This document shows, one piece after another, positions 35,870 to 45,485 of a stretch of 64,000 bases of DNA. The DNA is from Desulfuromonadaceae bacterium. GTDB taxonomy: Bacteria; Desulfobacterota; Desulfuromonadia; Geobacterales; Pseudopelobacteraceae. The stretch lies in assembly GCA_028681335.1 (NCBI GenBank), contig JAQUIT010000002.1, forward strand, positions 329,086 through 393,085, given 5' to 3'. The notes below the pieces were generated by a model, which saw only the letters and a program-made list of their open reading frames with translations, was not told the origin of the DNA and did no database searches. The translations under genes were made by a program, and so were the position numbers. Positions within the stretch are counted from its first letter, which is position 1, and every line of letters begins with the position of its first letter.

Positions 35870-36460
35870 ATGGAACAAACAATTTTTATCAGTACCTTCG
35901 GTTTGATTTTTCTGGCGGAATTGGGCGACAAAACCCAGCTTACGGCCATGGCTCTTGCGTTACGTTACCCGTGGCAGAAAATATTCGTGGGCATAGCGGC
36001 TGCTTTTGCCGTGCTAAACATTGCCGCCGTCCTGGTGGGGAAACTGCTGTTTCTGTTGCTGCCGATCTTCTGGGTGACGCTGGTATCGGCGCTGCTCTTT
36101 CTCTATTTTGGCTACAGCACGCTGCGCCATGCCCGTGATTGCGAAGAGGAAGAGGACGGGCCTCCCCCCACCGCTGCCACCGCCGCCCGCACCGCCTTTA
36201 TCATGATCTTCATGGCGGAGCTGGGGGACAAAACCCAGCTGGTAACCGCCAGTCAGGCGGCCCAGCACTCCGACAGCCTGATGGGGATGAGTATGGTCTT
36301 TGTCGCGTCCACCCTGGCACTCTGGTGTGTGTCGTTGCTGGGTATATTTGCCGGCAAGCAGTTGGTGCGCTTCATACCGCTTCGCTGGATCCATCGGACT
36401 GCAGGGTTCATGTTTCTGGTCTTTGGTGTCGCGGCACTTTGGAAGCTCAAGGGGATGTGA
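35870..36460 (+). CDS. UPF0016/GDT1 (TMEM165) family manganese exporter
   Basis: A 196-residue six-helix membrane protein made of two inverted halves, each with the family signature: ELGDKTQLTAM (about 14-24) and ELGDKTQLVTA (about 116-126). Members transport Mn or Ca; bacterial MneA/Mnx-type proteins export manganese and are under Mn riboswitches. A middle Glu/Asp-rich loop (about 85-100, EEEEDG) could bind metal. The start ATG is one base after the alx-like stop. Confidence 0.92.
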   Translation: MEQTIFISTFGLIFLAELGDKTQLTAMALALRYPWQKIFVGIAAAFAVLNIAAVLVGKLLFLLLPIFWVTLVSALLFLYFGYSTLRHARDCEEEEDGPPPTAATAARTAFIMIFMAELGDKTQLVTASQAAQHSDSLMGMSMVFVASTLALWCVSLLGIFAGKQLVRFIPLRWIHRTAGFMFLVFGVAALWKLKGM

Positions 36461-36649
36461 TGCCTTGAGCGGCAGTAAGGCAAGCTGGCATCCCGGTATA
36501 CAAAGTGGAACTTTCCCTGTTGTTTGATAAAATGAAAATGGTTTGTGTCGTGTTCTTGCAGGTTTTCTACCGTTTTTACGTTGATTGAACGGGGGATTCA
36601 CTGTAGAGCTGATGCAGCAGATTTTGAGCATCACCCTACGGAGGTCTTC

Positions 36650-37738
36650 GTGAGCATGGATCGTTCCCTCTTTTCAACACTGATGGCATACACTTTTGCC
36701 CTGCTGCTCATGTACCTGCTCTACTATATCCTCTCCCCCTTTCTGGCGGCACTTGTGTGGGCCGGCGCAATCGGCGTCATTACCCGGCCGATCTACGAAA
36801 AGCTTCTCCGGCTCTGCAAGGGGTGTGAGATCACCGCCTCCGCGCTGCTAACGCTGGCTGTTGTGCTGGCCGTTATTCTCCCGTTGGTCGGTTTGATCTT
36901 TACACTCTCACGGGAAGCTTCGCAGATGTATCAGTATCTGGAAAATTCGACATCCGGGGGCTCTGCCGGTGCGTTTGGTAATATTCTTCAGCATCCTCTG
37001 CTCCTCTCCTGGCTGGAGCGCTTCAGGGGGGTGGCCGGTTCTTACGGTCTCACTATGGATCTGGATACCATGCTGGTGCCGACGGTTAAAAAAGGGGTCG
37101 AAGCCATGCTGAACTATTCGACCGGGATCGTGAAGGACTTTTTTGGTTTCCTGTTCAAACTTGTATTAATGGTGATTGCCCTCTTTTTTGTCTACAAGGA
37201 CGGGGCACTATTCATGCAACGTTTCTGGCTGGTGGTCGCGATAAGGGATGGGCTGAGGAATGCTATTGTTGACACCGTCACCCGGGTGCTGGGGGCGGTG
37301 ATGTACGGGATCGTGCTGACCTGTCTGGCGCAGGGGACGCTGGGGGGACTCGGGTTCTGGGTCACCGGTCTGCCGTCACCAATCATGTTCGGCGCGTTAA
37401 TGGCCGTCTGTGCCATGATACCGCTTGTAGGCACCGCTCTGATCTGGCTTCCCGGCTCCATCTATCTGCTTATGCAGGGAGAAACGCTGTCCGGGGTTCT
37501 GCTGATTATCTGGTGTGTCGTGGTGGTCAGCAGCATCGACAACATCCTTCGGCCGCTCTTCATCAGTGGTAAGGCCAAGCTTCATCTCCTGGTCATTATG
37601 CTGGGGGCGCTTGGCGGATTACTGGCGTTCGGCATTACCGGAGTTATCGCCGGTCCGGTTGTCCTTGCACTGGTTATTGTCTTTTTCGAGGCGTCCCGCC
37701 ACGAAATGATGCTGACGGAAGAGAGTGACCATATATAG
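36650..37738 (+). CDS. AI-2E family (PerM-like) transporter
   Basis: A 362-residue membrane protein of the AI-2E/TqsA/PerM family. Hydrophobic pairs lie at about 8-50 and 60-90, a central helical region at 95-150, then four further helices. The conserved block DNILRPLFISGKAKLH near residue 297 is the family hallmark. Substrates in the family range from autoinducer-2 to sodium/proton exchange, so none is assigned. I chose a GTG five bases after GGAGG; an ATG six bases further on is also possible. It lies 190 bases after the Mn operon and may be separately transcribed. Confidence 0.85.
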   Translation: MSMDRSLFSTLMAYTFALLLMYLLYYILSPFLAALVWAGAIGVITRPIYEKLLRLCKGCEITASALLTLAVVLAVILPLVGLIFTLSREASQMYQYLENSTSGGSAGAFGNILQHPLLLSWLERFRGVAGSYGLTMDLDTMLVPTVKKGVEAMLNYSTGIVKDFFGFLFKLVLMVIALFFVYKDGALFMQRFWLVVAIRDGLRNAIVDTVTRVLGAVMYGIVLTCLAQGTLGGLGFWVTGLPSPIMFGALMAVCAMIPLVGTALIWLPGSIYLLMQGETLSGVLLIIWCVVVVSSIDNILRPLFISGKAKLHLLVIMLGALGGLLAFGITGVIAGPVVLALVIVFFEASRHEMMLTEESDHI

Positions 37739-37768
37739 AGCGCACCTGCCATTCATGGTGCTGTAGTA

Positions 37769-37808
37769 CGTCAAAAGGCGACCAATCGGTCGCCTTTTGA
37801 CGTTTTTA
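37769..37808 (+). terminator. Terminator after the AI-2E family gene
   Basis: A 15-bp stem CGTCAAAAGGCGACC / GGTCGCCTTTTGACG with a short loop and a following TTTTT. Confidence 0.9.
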
Positions 37809-37870
37809 TGCGGGAACAGTATAAGGCCGTCTGTCAGTAAATGAGTAATACCTACACCGGTTTACCCCCC

Positions 37871-37976
37871 TGCGACAATATTTGCACCTGCTCCAATGGT
37901 TTCAGCCCAGTGTTCCCAACATGTACGTGAACACTTTGTCCCTACATATGTTTAATGATATGCAATATTTGTCGCA
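37871..37976. promoter_or_regulatory. Inverted repeats upstream of the chemosensory operon
   Basis: TGCGACAATATTTGCA (37871-37886) and TGCAATATTTGTCGCA (37961-37976) are near-complements, 13 of 16 matching, in opposite orientation 74 bases apart. Between them is a perfect pair AGTGTTC / GAACACT (37909-37915, 37929-37935). They could be operator sites for the operon that begins at 38114. Confidence 0.5.
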
Positions 37977-38113
37977 CCCTGTTGTGGCCTTGTTGTGAGT
38001 GTAACCGGCTTAAATGTAAGGTTTTATTTGTTGTTTATGTTTTGGCACTCAATGTGCTCCATATGGTGAAGCATCGCATCAGAAGACGAAACGAGTTACG
38101 GGAGGAAATGACT

Positions 38114-38443
38114 ATGGATCGCGACAATATGCACAAAATTGCCTTTAACGGTGACTTGTCAATGATTGGCGTAACGGAGCAATTTCCGCTTATGGCACAG
38201 TATGTAGCCGGGACGATTGACGTTGTGTCGGCCGATAGTGATGTGCTCCCTCCTCTTGAAATAGACCTGACCGGTGTAGACGTCCTCGATGCGTGCGGTT
38301 GTCAGCTGCTTGTGGCGTTTGTGCGCAACATCAGGAAAAGGGGGGGTGGGGTTGTGCCTTGTATCAAACTGACCGATTCCTGTCGCGGCACAATCCATAC
38401 CCTTGGTTTTGATGACGAACTCCTTGCAGGAGAATGCGCATGA
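38114..38443 (+). CDS. STAS domain protein
   Basis: A 109-residue STAS fold with LEIDLTGVDVLDACGCQLLVAF around the usual phosphorylatable position, here VDVLDACGC: the serine seen in anti-sigma antagonists is not obvious, Asp or Cys occupies its place. In chemosensory clusters such stand-alone STAS proteins probably tune CheA. The ATG at 38114 has GGAGG eight bases ahead. Its TGA overlaps the cheA start (ATGA), so it is the first gene of the operon. Confidence 0.8.
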   Translation: MDRDNMHKIAFNGDLSMIGVTEQFPLMAQYVAGTIDVVSADSDVLPPLEIDLTGVDVLDACGCQLLVAFVRNIRKRGGGVVPCIKLTDSCRGTIHTLGFDDELLAGECA

Positions 38444-40530
38444 CGAGTAATGGCACGGATATAAACAAAATTGATCTGGAACGCTTCAATCAGGTGTTTT
38501 TTGAAGAGTGTGGTGAACATCTGGTTGAAATGGAACGGATTCTCGTGTCGCTGGGCGATAGCGAGCCGGATGATGAACAGCTTAATGCCATTTTCAGGGC
38601 TGCCCATTCCATCAAAGGCGGGGCAGGTATTTTCGGTTTTCAGGATATGACGGTGGTCACCCATGTTCTGGAGTCGCTGCTTGATAAGCTGCGTACCCAC
38701 GAAATCCCGTTTTCAACGGCTATGATTGATCTTTTTCTTGAGGCCGGTGATGTGATCTCAATGCAGCTGGCCGGGCATCGAGACGGGGCCGAGGTTGACC
38801 AGGAGGCGGTTGACAGGATCCGCACCAAACTGCAGCAGGTTGTCGACGGTGAAAGCATTGCCTCAACGCCTGAAAAGGGTGTTCCGACGGTTCTGCAGGT
38901 GGAAGGTGAACCGGAGGCAGCCCCTGGGGCCACCACTGCTCTTCACCGTTATGAAATGATCTTTAGCCCGGACCCGGATATTTTCAAGCGCGGCGTAAGG
39001 TTGGAAAACCTGCTGACAGAACTGGGAGAGCTGGGAGCATTGACCGTCCATGCACAGGTGGCGGATTGCGACGATTTCACGGCCATCGACCCGGAAGTCT
39101 GTCACACTTCGTGGCGGTTCTGTCTGGAGACGACCGCCAGTGAGGCCGATATTCGCGAAATTTTCGAATTCGTTGCCGACGAGGAACAGCTGGAGGTAAG
39201 GGATTGTGCGGTCGGAAGTGTTACTGTTGAACAGGCCACCGACCAGTCTTCCGTCGCTCCTGTGGCGGCCCCTGAAGATGGCATTCAGGTCGGGCGTAGA
39301 GCCTATGACAAGGACGAACTGGCACCTGCGGCATACGGTCGGCGCACCAGCGAAGCGGAAGCATCGATCCGCGTCGGCGTTACCAAGGTAGATCAGTTGA
39401 TTAATCAGGTGGGTGAGCTTGTCATTACCCAGCTGATGCTGGCCCAGACCGCCGCCGGCCTCGACCCGGTCCACTATGAAAACCTCCACCGCACTCTGCT
39501 GCAACTGGAGAGGAACACCCGTGACCTGCAGCAGAGTGTCATGTCGATACGACTGGTCCCGATCAGCATTGTCTTCAGCCGCTTTCCCCGCATGGTGCGT
39601 GAGCTTGCCGCTAAGCTGGGCAAACAGGTGGAACTTAAAACTTTTGGCGAGTCCACCGAACTCGACAAAGGCTTGATTGAGAAAATCACCGATCCGCTGA
39701 CACATCTGGTGCGTAACTGCATGGATCACGCTCTGGAGACGCCGGAGGTACGTGTTGGGGCCGGAAAAGAGCGCAGCGGCACGATAACCCTGCGCGCTTC
39801 ACAGATCGGCGGCCGGATCGTTATTGATGTCCTGGATGACGGCGCCGGGCTGAATCGCGATAAAATCCTCCATAAGGCCGCCGAACGCGGCATCGCTACG
39901 TCAGACAACATGACCGACGAGGAGGTCTGGCAGCTGATCTTCGCGCCGGGGTTCTCAACGGCTGATGCGGTGACGGATATCTCCGGTCGCGGTGTTGGCA
40001 TGGACGTGGTCCTGCGCAATGTTCAGGCCATGAGCGGCCGGGTGAATATTTCGTCCGAGTCAGGCAAGGGGACCCGGGTCACCATCAGCCTGCCTCTGAC
40101 ACTCGCCATTCTGGATGGCCTTTCGGTTGCTGTCGGCGAAGAGAAGTTCATTATTCCGCTTAATTCGATCATCGAGTCGCTCCAGCCGGATGCCGCAAGT
40201 CTTAAAACCGTTAACGGCAATAGAGTCGTTCAGGTGCGTGGCGATTACATTCCGATTATTCCGCTGTACGAACTGTTCAACATGCAGGCGCGTGTGACGG
40301 AGCCGGAACAGGGGATTCTGATTCTGATCGATGTCGACGGGGAAAAGGCGGCGCTTCTTGTGGATGCCCTGCTTGATGAACATCAGGTGGTCATCAAGAG
40401 CATTGAAACAAATTACCGCAAGGTGGATGGCACGGCCGGGGCGACGATTCTTGGCGATGGCCGGGTTGCCCTGATTCTGGACGTCAATTCATTACTGCAG
40501 ATGCGAAAAACGAAGGTGAATTTTCCGTAG
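38440..40530 (+). CDS. cheA: Chemotaxis histidine kinase CheA
   Basis: A 696-residue CheA. P1/Hpt has the phosphorylated His56 in [12 protein letters not shown] middle region (about 165-265) resembles the P2-type or related alpha-beta domain. Dimerisation starts near [13 protein letters not shown], the ATPase core has [14 protein letters not shown] (N-box), [10 protein letters not shown] and [18 protein letters not shown], and the CheW-like domain closes the protein. No receiver is fused. The start that overlaps the STAS stop has a well-placed AGGAG and is preferred. Confidence 0.95.
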   Translation: MTSNGTDINKIDLERFNQVFFEECGEHLVEMERILVSLGDSEPDDEQLNAIFRAAHSIKGGAGIFGFQDMTVVTHVLESLLDKLRTHEIPFSTAMIDLFLEAGDVISMQLAGHRDGAEVDQEAVDRIRTKLQQVVDGESIASTPEKGVPTVLQVEGEPEAAPGATTALHRYEMIFSPDPDIFKRGVRLENLLTELGELGALTVHAQVADCDDFTAIDPEVCHTSWRFCLETTASEADIREIFEFVADEEQLEVRDCAVGSVTVEQATDQSSVAPVAAPEDGIQVGRRAYDKDELAPAAYGRRTSEAEASIRVGVTKVDQLINQVGELVITQLMLAQTAAGLDPVHYENLHRTLLQLERNTRDLQQSVMSIRLVPISIVFSRFPRMVRELAAKLGKQVELKTFGESTELDKGLIEKITDPLTHLVRNCMDHALETPEVRVGAGKERSGTITLRASQIGGRIVIDVLDDGAGLNRDKILHKAAERGIATSDNMTDEEVWQLIFAPGFSTADAVTDISGRGVGMDVVLRNVQAMSGRVNISSESGKGTRVTISLPLTLAILDGLSVAVGEEKFIIPLNSIIESLQPDAASLKTVNGNRVVQVRGDYIPIIPLYELFNMQARVTEPEQGILILIDVDGEKAALLVDALLDEHQVVIKSIETNYRKVDGTAGATILGDGRVALILDVNSLLQMRKTKVNFP

Positions 40531-40559
40531 AAATTCAACACATGGAGGTAACGCACATT

Positions 40560-41051
40560 ATGGAGACAGGTCAGGGGAGTGGTGACAGAAGCGGGACGAA
40601 TATCGTCTCGGAGTATCTCACCTTCACGTTGGGGAACGAGGAGTACGGGATCGACATCCTTAAGGTCCAGGAGATCAGGGGCTATGACACGGTGACTCAC
40701 ATCGCCAATGCCCCGGAATTTATCAAGGGTGTCATAAACCTGCGTGGCGTGATTGTGCCAATCGTTGACATGCGGATCAAGTTTAAGGTCGGCGAGCCAT
40801 CCTACAATGAGTTTACCGTCGTCATCATCATGAATGTTCTGGGGAGGGTCATCGGCATGGTGGTGGACGGCGTGTCCGACGTGGTGGGGTTGAGTCCCGA
40901 ACAGATCAAGCCGGCACCGGAAATGGGCGCCGCGATGGACACCGATTACATCACCGGTCTGGGCACCCTGAACGATCAGATGCTTATTCTGGTAGATATT
41001 GAAAAATTGATGAGTAGTGAAGAGATGCAGGTTATGGATCAGGTAAACTAA
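40560..41051 (+). CDS. cheW: Chemotaxis coupling protein CheW
   Basis: A 163-residue scaffold linking CheA to receptors. [22 protein letters not shown] at the N-terminus (quoted in part: [16 protein letters not shown]), [14 protein letters not shown] in the middle and the late [14 protein letters not shown] are canonical. The ATG at 40560, ten bases after GGAGG, is preferred over one at 40542 inside that site. It follows cheA by 29 bases. Confidence 0.95.
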   Translation: METGQGSGDRSGTNIVSEYLTFTLGNEEYGIDILKVQEIRGYDTVTHIANAPEFIKGVINLRGVIVPIVDMRIKFKVGEPSYNEFTVVIIMNVLGRVIGMVVDGVSDVVGLSPEQIKPAPEMGAAMDTDYITGLGTLNDQMLILVDIEKLMSSEEMQVMDQVN

Positions 41052-41081
41052 CAACTAATTTCCCAGAAAGGCGGAAACAGC

Positions 41082-42821
41082 ATGAAAATCAAAAGCTTTA
41101 AGAACTGGAAGATTCTGACGAAGATTCTGAGTATTTCCATCACAACCATTGTACTGCTGCTCCTCGGGGTCATGTTCTATGTCCTCCCGTATATGGAAAA
41201 CCAGCTGATGAACGAAAAGATACTGGCGACCAAGGGGGTTGTCGAAACGGTGGCATCACTTGTTGAGAGTGATATGCAGGCGGCTAAAAACGGCAAAATT
41301 TCTGTTGAAGAGGCGAAAACACGCGCACTGGAGAATGTCAAGGATCTGCGCTATCATGGCAGCGAGTATTTCTGGGTCAACGACCTTGAACCGAAGATGC
41401 TGATGCACGGTGTCAAACCGGAATTGAACGGTAAAAATGTTGCCGACATCAAAGATCCGAACGGTATGGCTATTTTTGTCGAGATGGCCAAGGTCGCCAA
41501 AGAAAAGGAAGCGGGCGTTGTCAAATATCAATGGGCAAAGCCGGGTGCTACCCTGCCGGTTGACAAGGTTTCCTATGTAAAGCTTATCAAGGGGTGGGAT
41601 TGGGTCGTCGGCAGCGGTATCTACGTTGATGATGTCAAGGCTGATGTGGCAAAGATGCGTATGCAGATTCTCGGTGCCACACTTCTGCTGGCTTTGGTGG
41701 TCTTTGCCTTTGCCTGGCTTGTCGCCCGCCGGATCAAGCAGGCTCTTGACAAGGCTATCCGTGCCTCGGATCAAATCGCGTCGGGAGATTTGACGGTAAA
41801 GATCGAGATCGAGAGCGAGGATGAAACAGGTCACCTGTTGGCGTCACTCAAAGAGATGAATGAAGGTTTGGCAAAGATAGTCGGTGAGGTGCGTAACGGC
41901 GCCGATTCTATTGCGACTGCAACGGAGCAGATCGCGGCCGGTAATGCCGACCTTTCCCAGCGGACGGAAGAGCAGGCGTCCGCCCTTGAGGAAACCGCTT
42001 CCAGTATGGAGGAGTTAACCTCCACCGTGAAGCAGAATGCCGACAACGCCCAGCAGGCCAACCAGTTGGCCATCAGCGCCAGCGGCGTAGCCGTCAAGGG
42101 TGGCGATGTTATCAACAGGGTTGTCCGCACGATGGAGTCGATCACCGACAGTTCCAAGAAAATTGCCGATATCATCGGCGTTATCGATGGCATCGCCTTC
42201 CAGACCAACATTCTCGCCTTGAATGCAGCGGTCGAGGCGGCGCGGGCCGGTGAACAGGGACGCGGCTTTGCCGTTGTGGCTGCGGAGGTGCGCAGCCTTG
42301 CCCAACGGAGTGCGGCGGCTGCGAAAGAGATCAAGACGCTGATCGAGGACTCGGTCGGTAAGGTGCAGGACGGTAGTCGGCTGGTGGAAGAGGCCGGGCA
42401 GACGACCCAGGAGATTGTCACCAGCATCAAGCGGGTGACCGATATCATGGCCGAGATTTCTGCCGCATCACTGGAGCAGTCCAGCGGCATTGAACAGGTC
42501 AATACCGCCATCACCCAGATGGATGACGTGACCCAGCAGAATGCAGCGCTGGTCGAGCAGGCCGCTGCTGCCGCTGAATCACTTGAGGAACAGGCTCTGC
42601 AGCTGGTGCAGGTTGTTACCCGCTTTACGCTTGAAGAGTCGCCCCAGTCCCAGAAAGGTGCTGCTGACAAAAAGCCGCGCAAGATACAGCAGCTGCGTCC
42701 GGAATTAACCGGCAAGAAGACCGGTCGACTCGCTGCTCCTAAAAGCCAGAAAAAGGCCGACTCACTGAAGTTGGCCGCACCAAAGGCTGATGATGCGGAT
42801 GACGACTGGAAAGAATTTTGA
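41082..42821 (+). CDS. Methyl-accepting chemotaxis protein with Cache sensor and CheR-tether-like tail
   Basis: A 579-residue receptor. Membrane helices at about 15-38 and 187-210 enclose a single-Cache (sCache_2-type) domain with [15 protein letters not shown] and [19 protein letters not shown] and the signalling hairpin [21 protein letters not shown] follow (quoted in part: [20 protein letters not shown]). A flexible Lys/Ala-rich linker ends in DDDWKEF, similar to the NWETF pentapeptide that tethers CheR/CheB in enteric receptors. cheR follows directly. Cache domains of this kind bind small carboxylates in known cases. Confidence 0.93.
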   Translation: MKIKSFKNWKILTKILSISITTIVLLLLGVMFYVLPYMENQLMNEKILATKGVVETVASLVESDMQAAKNGKISVEEAKTRALENVKDLRYHGSEYFWVNDLEPKMLMHGVKPELNGKNVADIKDPNGMAIFVEMAKVAKEKEAGVVKYQWAKPGATLPVDKVSYVKLIKGWDWVVGSGIYVDDVKADVAKMRMQILGATLLLALVVFAFAWLVARRIKQALDKAIRASDQIASGDLTVKIEIESEDETGHLLASLKEMNEGLAKIVGEVRNGADSIATATEQIAAGNADLSQRTEEQASALEETASSMEELTSTVKQNADNAQQANQLAISASGVAVKGGDVINRVVRTMESITDSSKKIADIIGVIDGIAFQTNILALNAAVEAARAGEQGRGFAVVAAEVRSLAQRSAAAAKEIKTLIEDSVGKVQDGSRLVEEAGQTTQEIVTSIKRVTDIMAEISAASLEQSSGIEQVNTAITQMDDVTQQNAALVEQAAAAAESLEEQALQLVQVVTRFTLEESPQSQKGAADKKPRKIQQLRPELTGKKTGRLAAPKSQKKADSLKLAAPKADDADDDWKEF

Positions 42822-42874
42822 TCAACGGTACGCGGGGGCGTACCCTTACGTCCGCCCCCGCTCTGGAGCACCAA

Positions 42875-43747
42875 ATGTCGGCTGTCACTGAAACTGCAAA
42901 ACCGGCATGCGGAAGGACTAGTGGTGAAGGGGAACTGTACCAGTTTCCCTTCACCAGTGATGACTTCCACCACATCAGAAGCCTTATTTACCGGATGGCA
43001 GGTATCTCGCTGGCCCCGTCCAAGAAAGATCTGGTCTACAGCCGTCTGGCACGGCGTCTCAGGGTAAGACAGATTGACTCATTCAGTGAGTACATCCAGT
43101 TTCTGGAAAGCAACGATCAGTTGGAACGTGAGGAATTCATCAACGCCCTTACAACCAACATGACATCGTTCTTTCGTGAGGCTCACCACTTTCCGATCCT
43201 TGCAAAATATCTCGGCACCATTCAGAAATCTAATCCGATCAATATCTGGACCTGCGCTTCGTCCAGTGGTGAAGAGCCGTATTCTATTGCAATGACGGTG
43301 GTTGACCACTTCAAAAGTTTCAACGTTCCGGTCAGGATACTTGCGACGGATATCGACACCAATGTCCTGGAGAAAGCACGTCGAGGCGTGTACCCGCTGG
43401 ATCAACTGCAGAAGCTTCCCCCTGACATGCTGAAACGTTTTTTTCTCAAGGGGAGCGGTAAAAATGCCGGTTTTGCCAAGGTTCGCCCGGAACTTCAGCG
43501 TCTGATTACCTTTGGACGTTTTAATCTGCTGGATGAGCAGTGGTCGATTCGTGAAAAATTCGATGTTATATTCTGTCGCAATGTGATGATATATTTTGAC
43601 AAGAGCACTCAGTACGAAATACTGAAAAAAATGCAGCCACGCATGCAGCCCCACGGGCTCTTTTTTGCCGGTCATTCGGAGAGTTTCCACCATGCTGCCG
43701 ACCTTTTTAAAGTGTGCGGCAAGACAGTTTATTCTCCGAAGGTTTGA
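42875..43747 (+). CDS. cheR: Chemotaxis protein methyltransferase CheR
   Basis: A 290-residue SAM-dependent enzyme that methylates receptor glutamates. The N-terminal helical domain includes [14 protein letters not shown]; the catalytic domain has [28 protein letters not shown] and [14 protein letters not shown]. The ATG at 42875 has GGAG seven bases ahead; an upstream TTG would overlap the receptor stop and is less likely. No TPR tail is present, so it should rely on receptor tethers. Confidence 0.95.
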   Translation: MSAVTETAKPACGRTSGEGELYQFPFTSDDFHHIRSLIYRMAGISLAPSKKDLVYSRLARRLRVRQIDSFSEYIQFLESNDQLEREEFINALTTNMTSFFREAHHFPILAKYLGTIQKSNPINIWTCASSSGEEPYSIAMTVVDHFKSFNVPVRILATDIDTNVLEKARRGVYPLDQLQKLPPDMLKRFFLKGSGKNAGFAKVRPELQRLITFGRFNLLDEQWSIREKFDVIFCRNVMIYFDKSTQYEILKKMQPRMQPHGLFFAGHSESFHHAADLFKVCGKTVYSPKV

Positions 43748-43752
43748 CAGCC

Positions 43753-44316
43753 ATGGACAGAGGCAGATCTTTTTCGACAAACAGCTATTTTGACCGGGTC
43801 TTCGCCACGAAGGCTGTTAAGATTCTTCCGGGCGAGTATCATGCCAGCGGTGACGGTACCCTTATCACCACGGTGCTTGGTTCATGCGTGTCGGTCTGTC
43901 TCTATGATGCCGTTAACGGCATCGGTGGGATGAACCACTACATGCTGCCTGGAGATGCGGGCGAGAGGGTGAAACCCGGGAACGGTTCTGCCCGCTACGG
44001 GATTCATGCGATGAAGCTGCTGGTCGAGCATGTCCTTGAGCTGGGTGCGGTACGTGCCTGTCTCGAGGCAAAGGTTTTCGGCGCCGGCAGGGTGATGGAC
44101 GGTATGAGTGATGTCGGCAGGCAGAATGCCGAGTTTGCTCTGCGCTACCTGAGGGAACAAAAAATACGCGTTGCTGCCGTTGATGTCGGGGATACCTTCC
44201 CGCGTAAAATATGTTTTTCACCGGCCAGCGGCCAGGTGTTCGTGAAACGGATTCAGAATCAGGCACTGCCTCCGGAGCTGTTTCAGGCGTTAGTGACAGA
44301 CAGCGATATTGATTAG
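43753..44316 (+). CDS. cheD: Chemoreceptor glutamine deamidase CheD
   Basis: A 187-residue deamidase that converts receptor glutamines to glutamates. The catalytic Cys45 in [11 protein letters not shown] and His62 in GGMNHYMLP are in place, as is the early PGEYH. The ATG is five bases after cheR stop. No cheC is seen in the window, so CheD is not paired with its usual partner here. Confidence 0.94.
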   Translation: MDRGRSFSTNSYFDRVFATKAVKILPGEYHASGDGTLITTVLGSCVSVCLYDAVNGIGGMNHYMLPGDAGERVKPGNGSARYGIHAMKLLVEHVLELGAVRACLEAKVFGAGRVMDGMSDVGRQNAEFALRYLREQKIRVAAVDVGDTFPRKICFSPASGQVFVKRIQNQALPPELFQALVTDSDID

Positions 44317-44349
44317 CAGCCCTGCTCGTTGGCACAAAAGGATAACGAT

Positions 44350-45441
44350 ATGTCTATCAAGGTTCTGATCATAGATGACTCTGCCCTTATTCGGTCGCTG
44401 CTGACTGAAATCATTAACCGGCAGCCGGATATGGAGGTGGTGGGAACCGCTCCTGACCCGCTGGTAGCCAGAGAGAAGATCAAGGCGCTCAATCCGGATG
44501 TGCTGACTCTGGATGTGGAGATGCCGAAGATGGACGGGCTCGCCTTTCTCGAGAAGCTGATGCGGTTGCGGCCGATGCCGGTGGTAATGGTGTCGTCATT
44601 GACTGAGAAAAGCTCCTCTATTACCTTGCATGCCCTGGAGCTGGGGGCGTTTGATTTTGTCACCAAGCCGAAGATAGATATCCGTAACGGCCTGCAGGAA
44701 TATGCCGAGGAGCTTACCGACAAGATCCGTGGCGCCGCAAGGGCACGTCTGGTAAAACCGCCGGCACGAAGCGCCGCCACTCTATCGGTACAGCATAAAA
44801 ACAGCGCTGATGTCGTGCTGGCTGCCGAGCACCATACCTTTTCCACCACCGAAAAGATTATTCTGCTCGGTGCTTCCACCGGCGGTACTGAGGCGCTCAA
44901 GGTAGTGCTGATGGATATGCCCCCCGACTGCCCCGGTATTCTAATCACCCAGCATATGCCGGAAGCCTTTACCAAGACCTTTGCCAAGCGTCTGGATTCT
45001 CTGTGCAAGATCTCGGTAAAAGAGGCAGAGCATGGCGAGCGTGTTCTGCCCGGTCATGCCTATCTGGCCCCGGGCAACCGTCATCTGCTGCTAAAAAGGA
45101 GTGGCGCCAATTATGTAACGGAGCTTTCCGACGGTCCACCGGTCAGTCGGCACCGGCCATCAGTGGATGTGCTGTTCAGGTCGGCGGCCAACTGCGCCGG
45201 CAAGAATGCTGTTGGCATCATCATGACCGGTATGGGGGATGACGGCGCCTCCGGGATGCTGGAGATGCATCAGGCCGGTGCCTGCACTCTTGCGCAGGAC
45301 GAGCAGAGTTGTGTCGTCTTCGGTATGCCGAAGGAGGCGATTGCCAGAGGTGGTGTTGATGAAGTCGTGCCACTTCACGATGTATCACGCCGCCTGTTCT
45401 TCTGGTTGTCAGCCCAGGGGAAACGGGGCTTCAGGGTTTAA
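44350..45441 (+). CDS. cheB: Chemotaxis response regulator methylesterase CheB
   Basis: A 363-residue protein: receiver (Asp55 in [12 protein letters not shown]), linker (about 125-165), and methylesterase (about 175-363) with the catalytic Ser in [10 protein letters not shown], His in QHMPEAF and Asp in [10 protein letters not shown]. Length is normal. AAAGGA precedes the chosen ATG. A second CheB without receiver is encoded at the end of the same cluster. Confidence 0.95.
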   Translation: MSIKVLIIDDSALIRSLLTEIINRQPDMEVVGTAPDPLVAREKIKALNPDVLTLDVEMPKMDGLAFLEKLMRLRPMPVVMVSSLTEKSSSITLHALELGAFDFVTKPKIDIRNGLQEYAEELTDKIRGAARARLVKPPARSAATLSVQHKNSADVVLAAEHHTFSTTEKIILLGASTGGTEALKVVLMDMPPDCPGILITQHMPEAFTKTFAKRLDSLCKISVKEAEHGERVLPGHAYLAPGNRHLLLKRSGANYVTELSDGPPVSRHRPSVDVLFRSAANCAGKNAVGIIMTGMGDDGASGMLEMHQAGACTLAQDEQSCVVFGMPKEAIARGGVDEVVPLHDVSRRLFFWLSAQGKRGFRV

Positions 45442-45485
45442 ATGTCTGATAACCGTAGAAATGAACCATGCACAAAGAGGCGTTT

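Noticed and set aside
41831..42973. Ser/Ala-rich open frame antisense to the Cache receptor gene (380 codons)
   Set aside because: Composition is the expected reverse of the Ala/Glu/Gln-rich receptor signalling domain.
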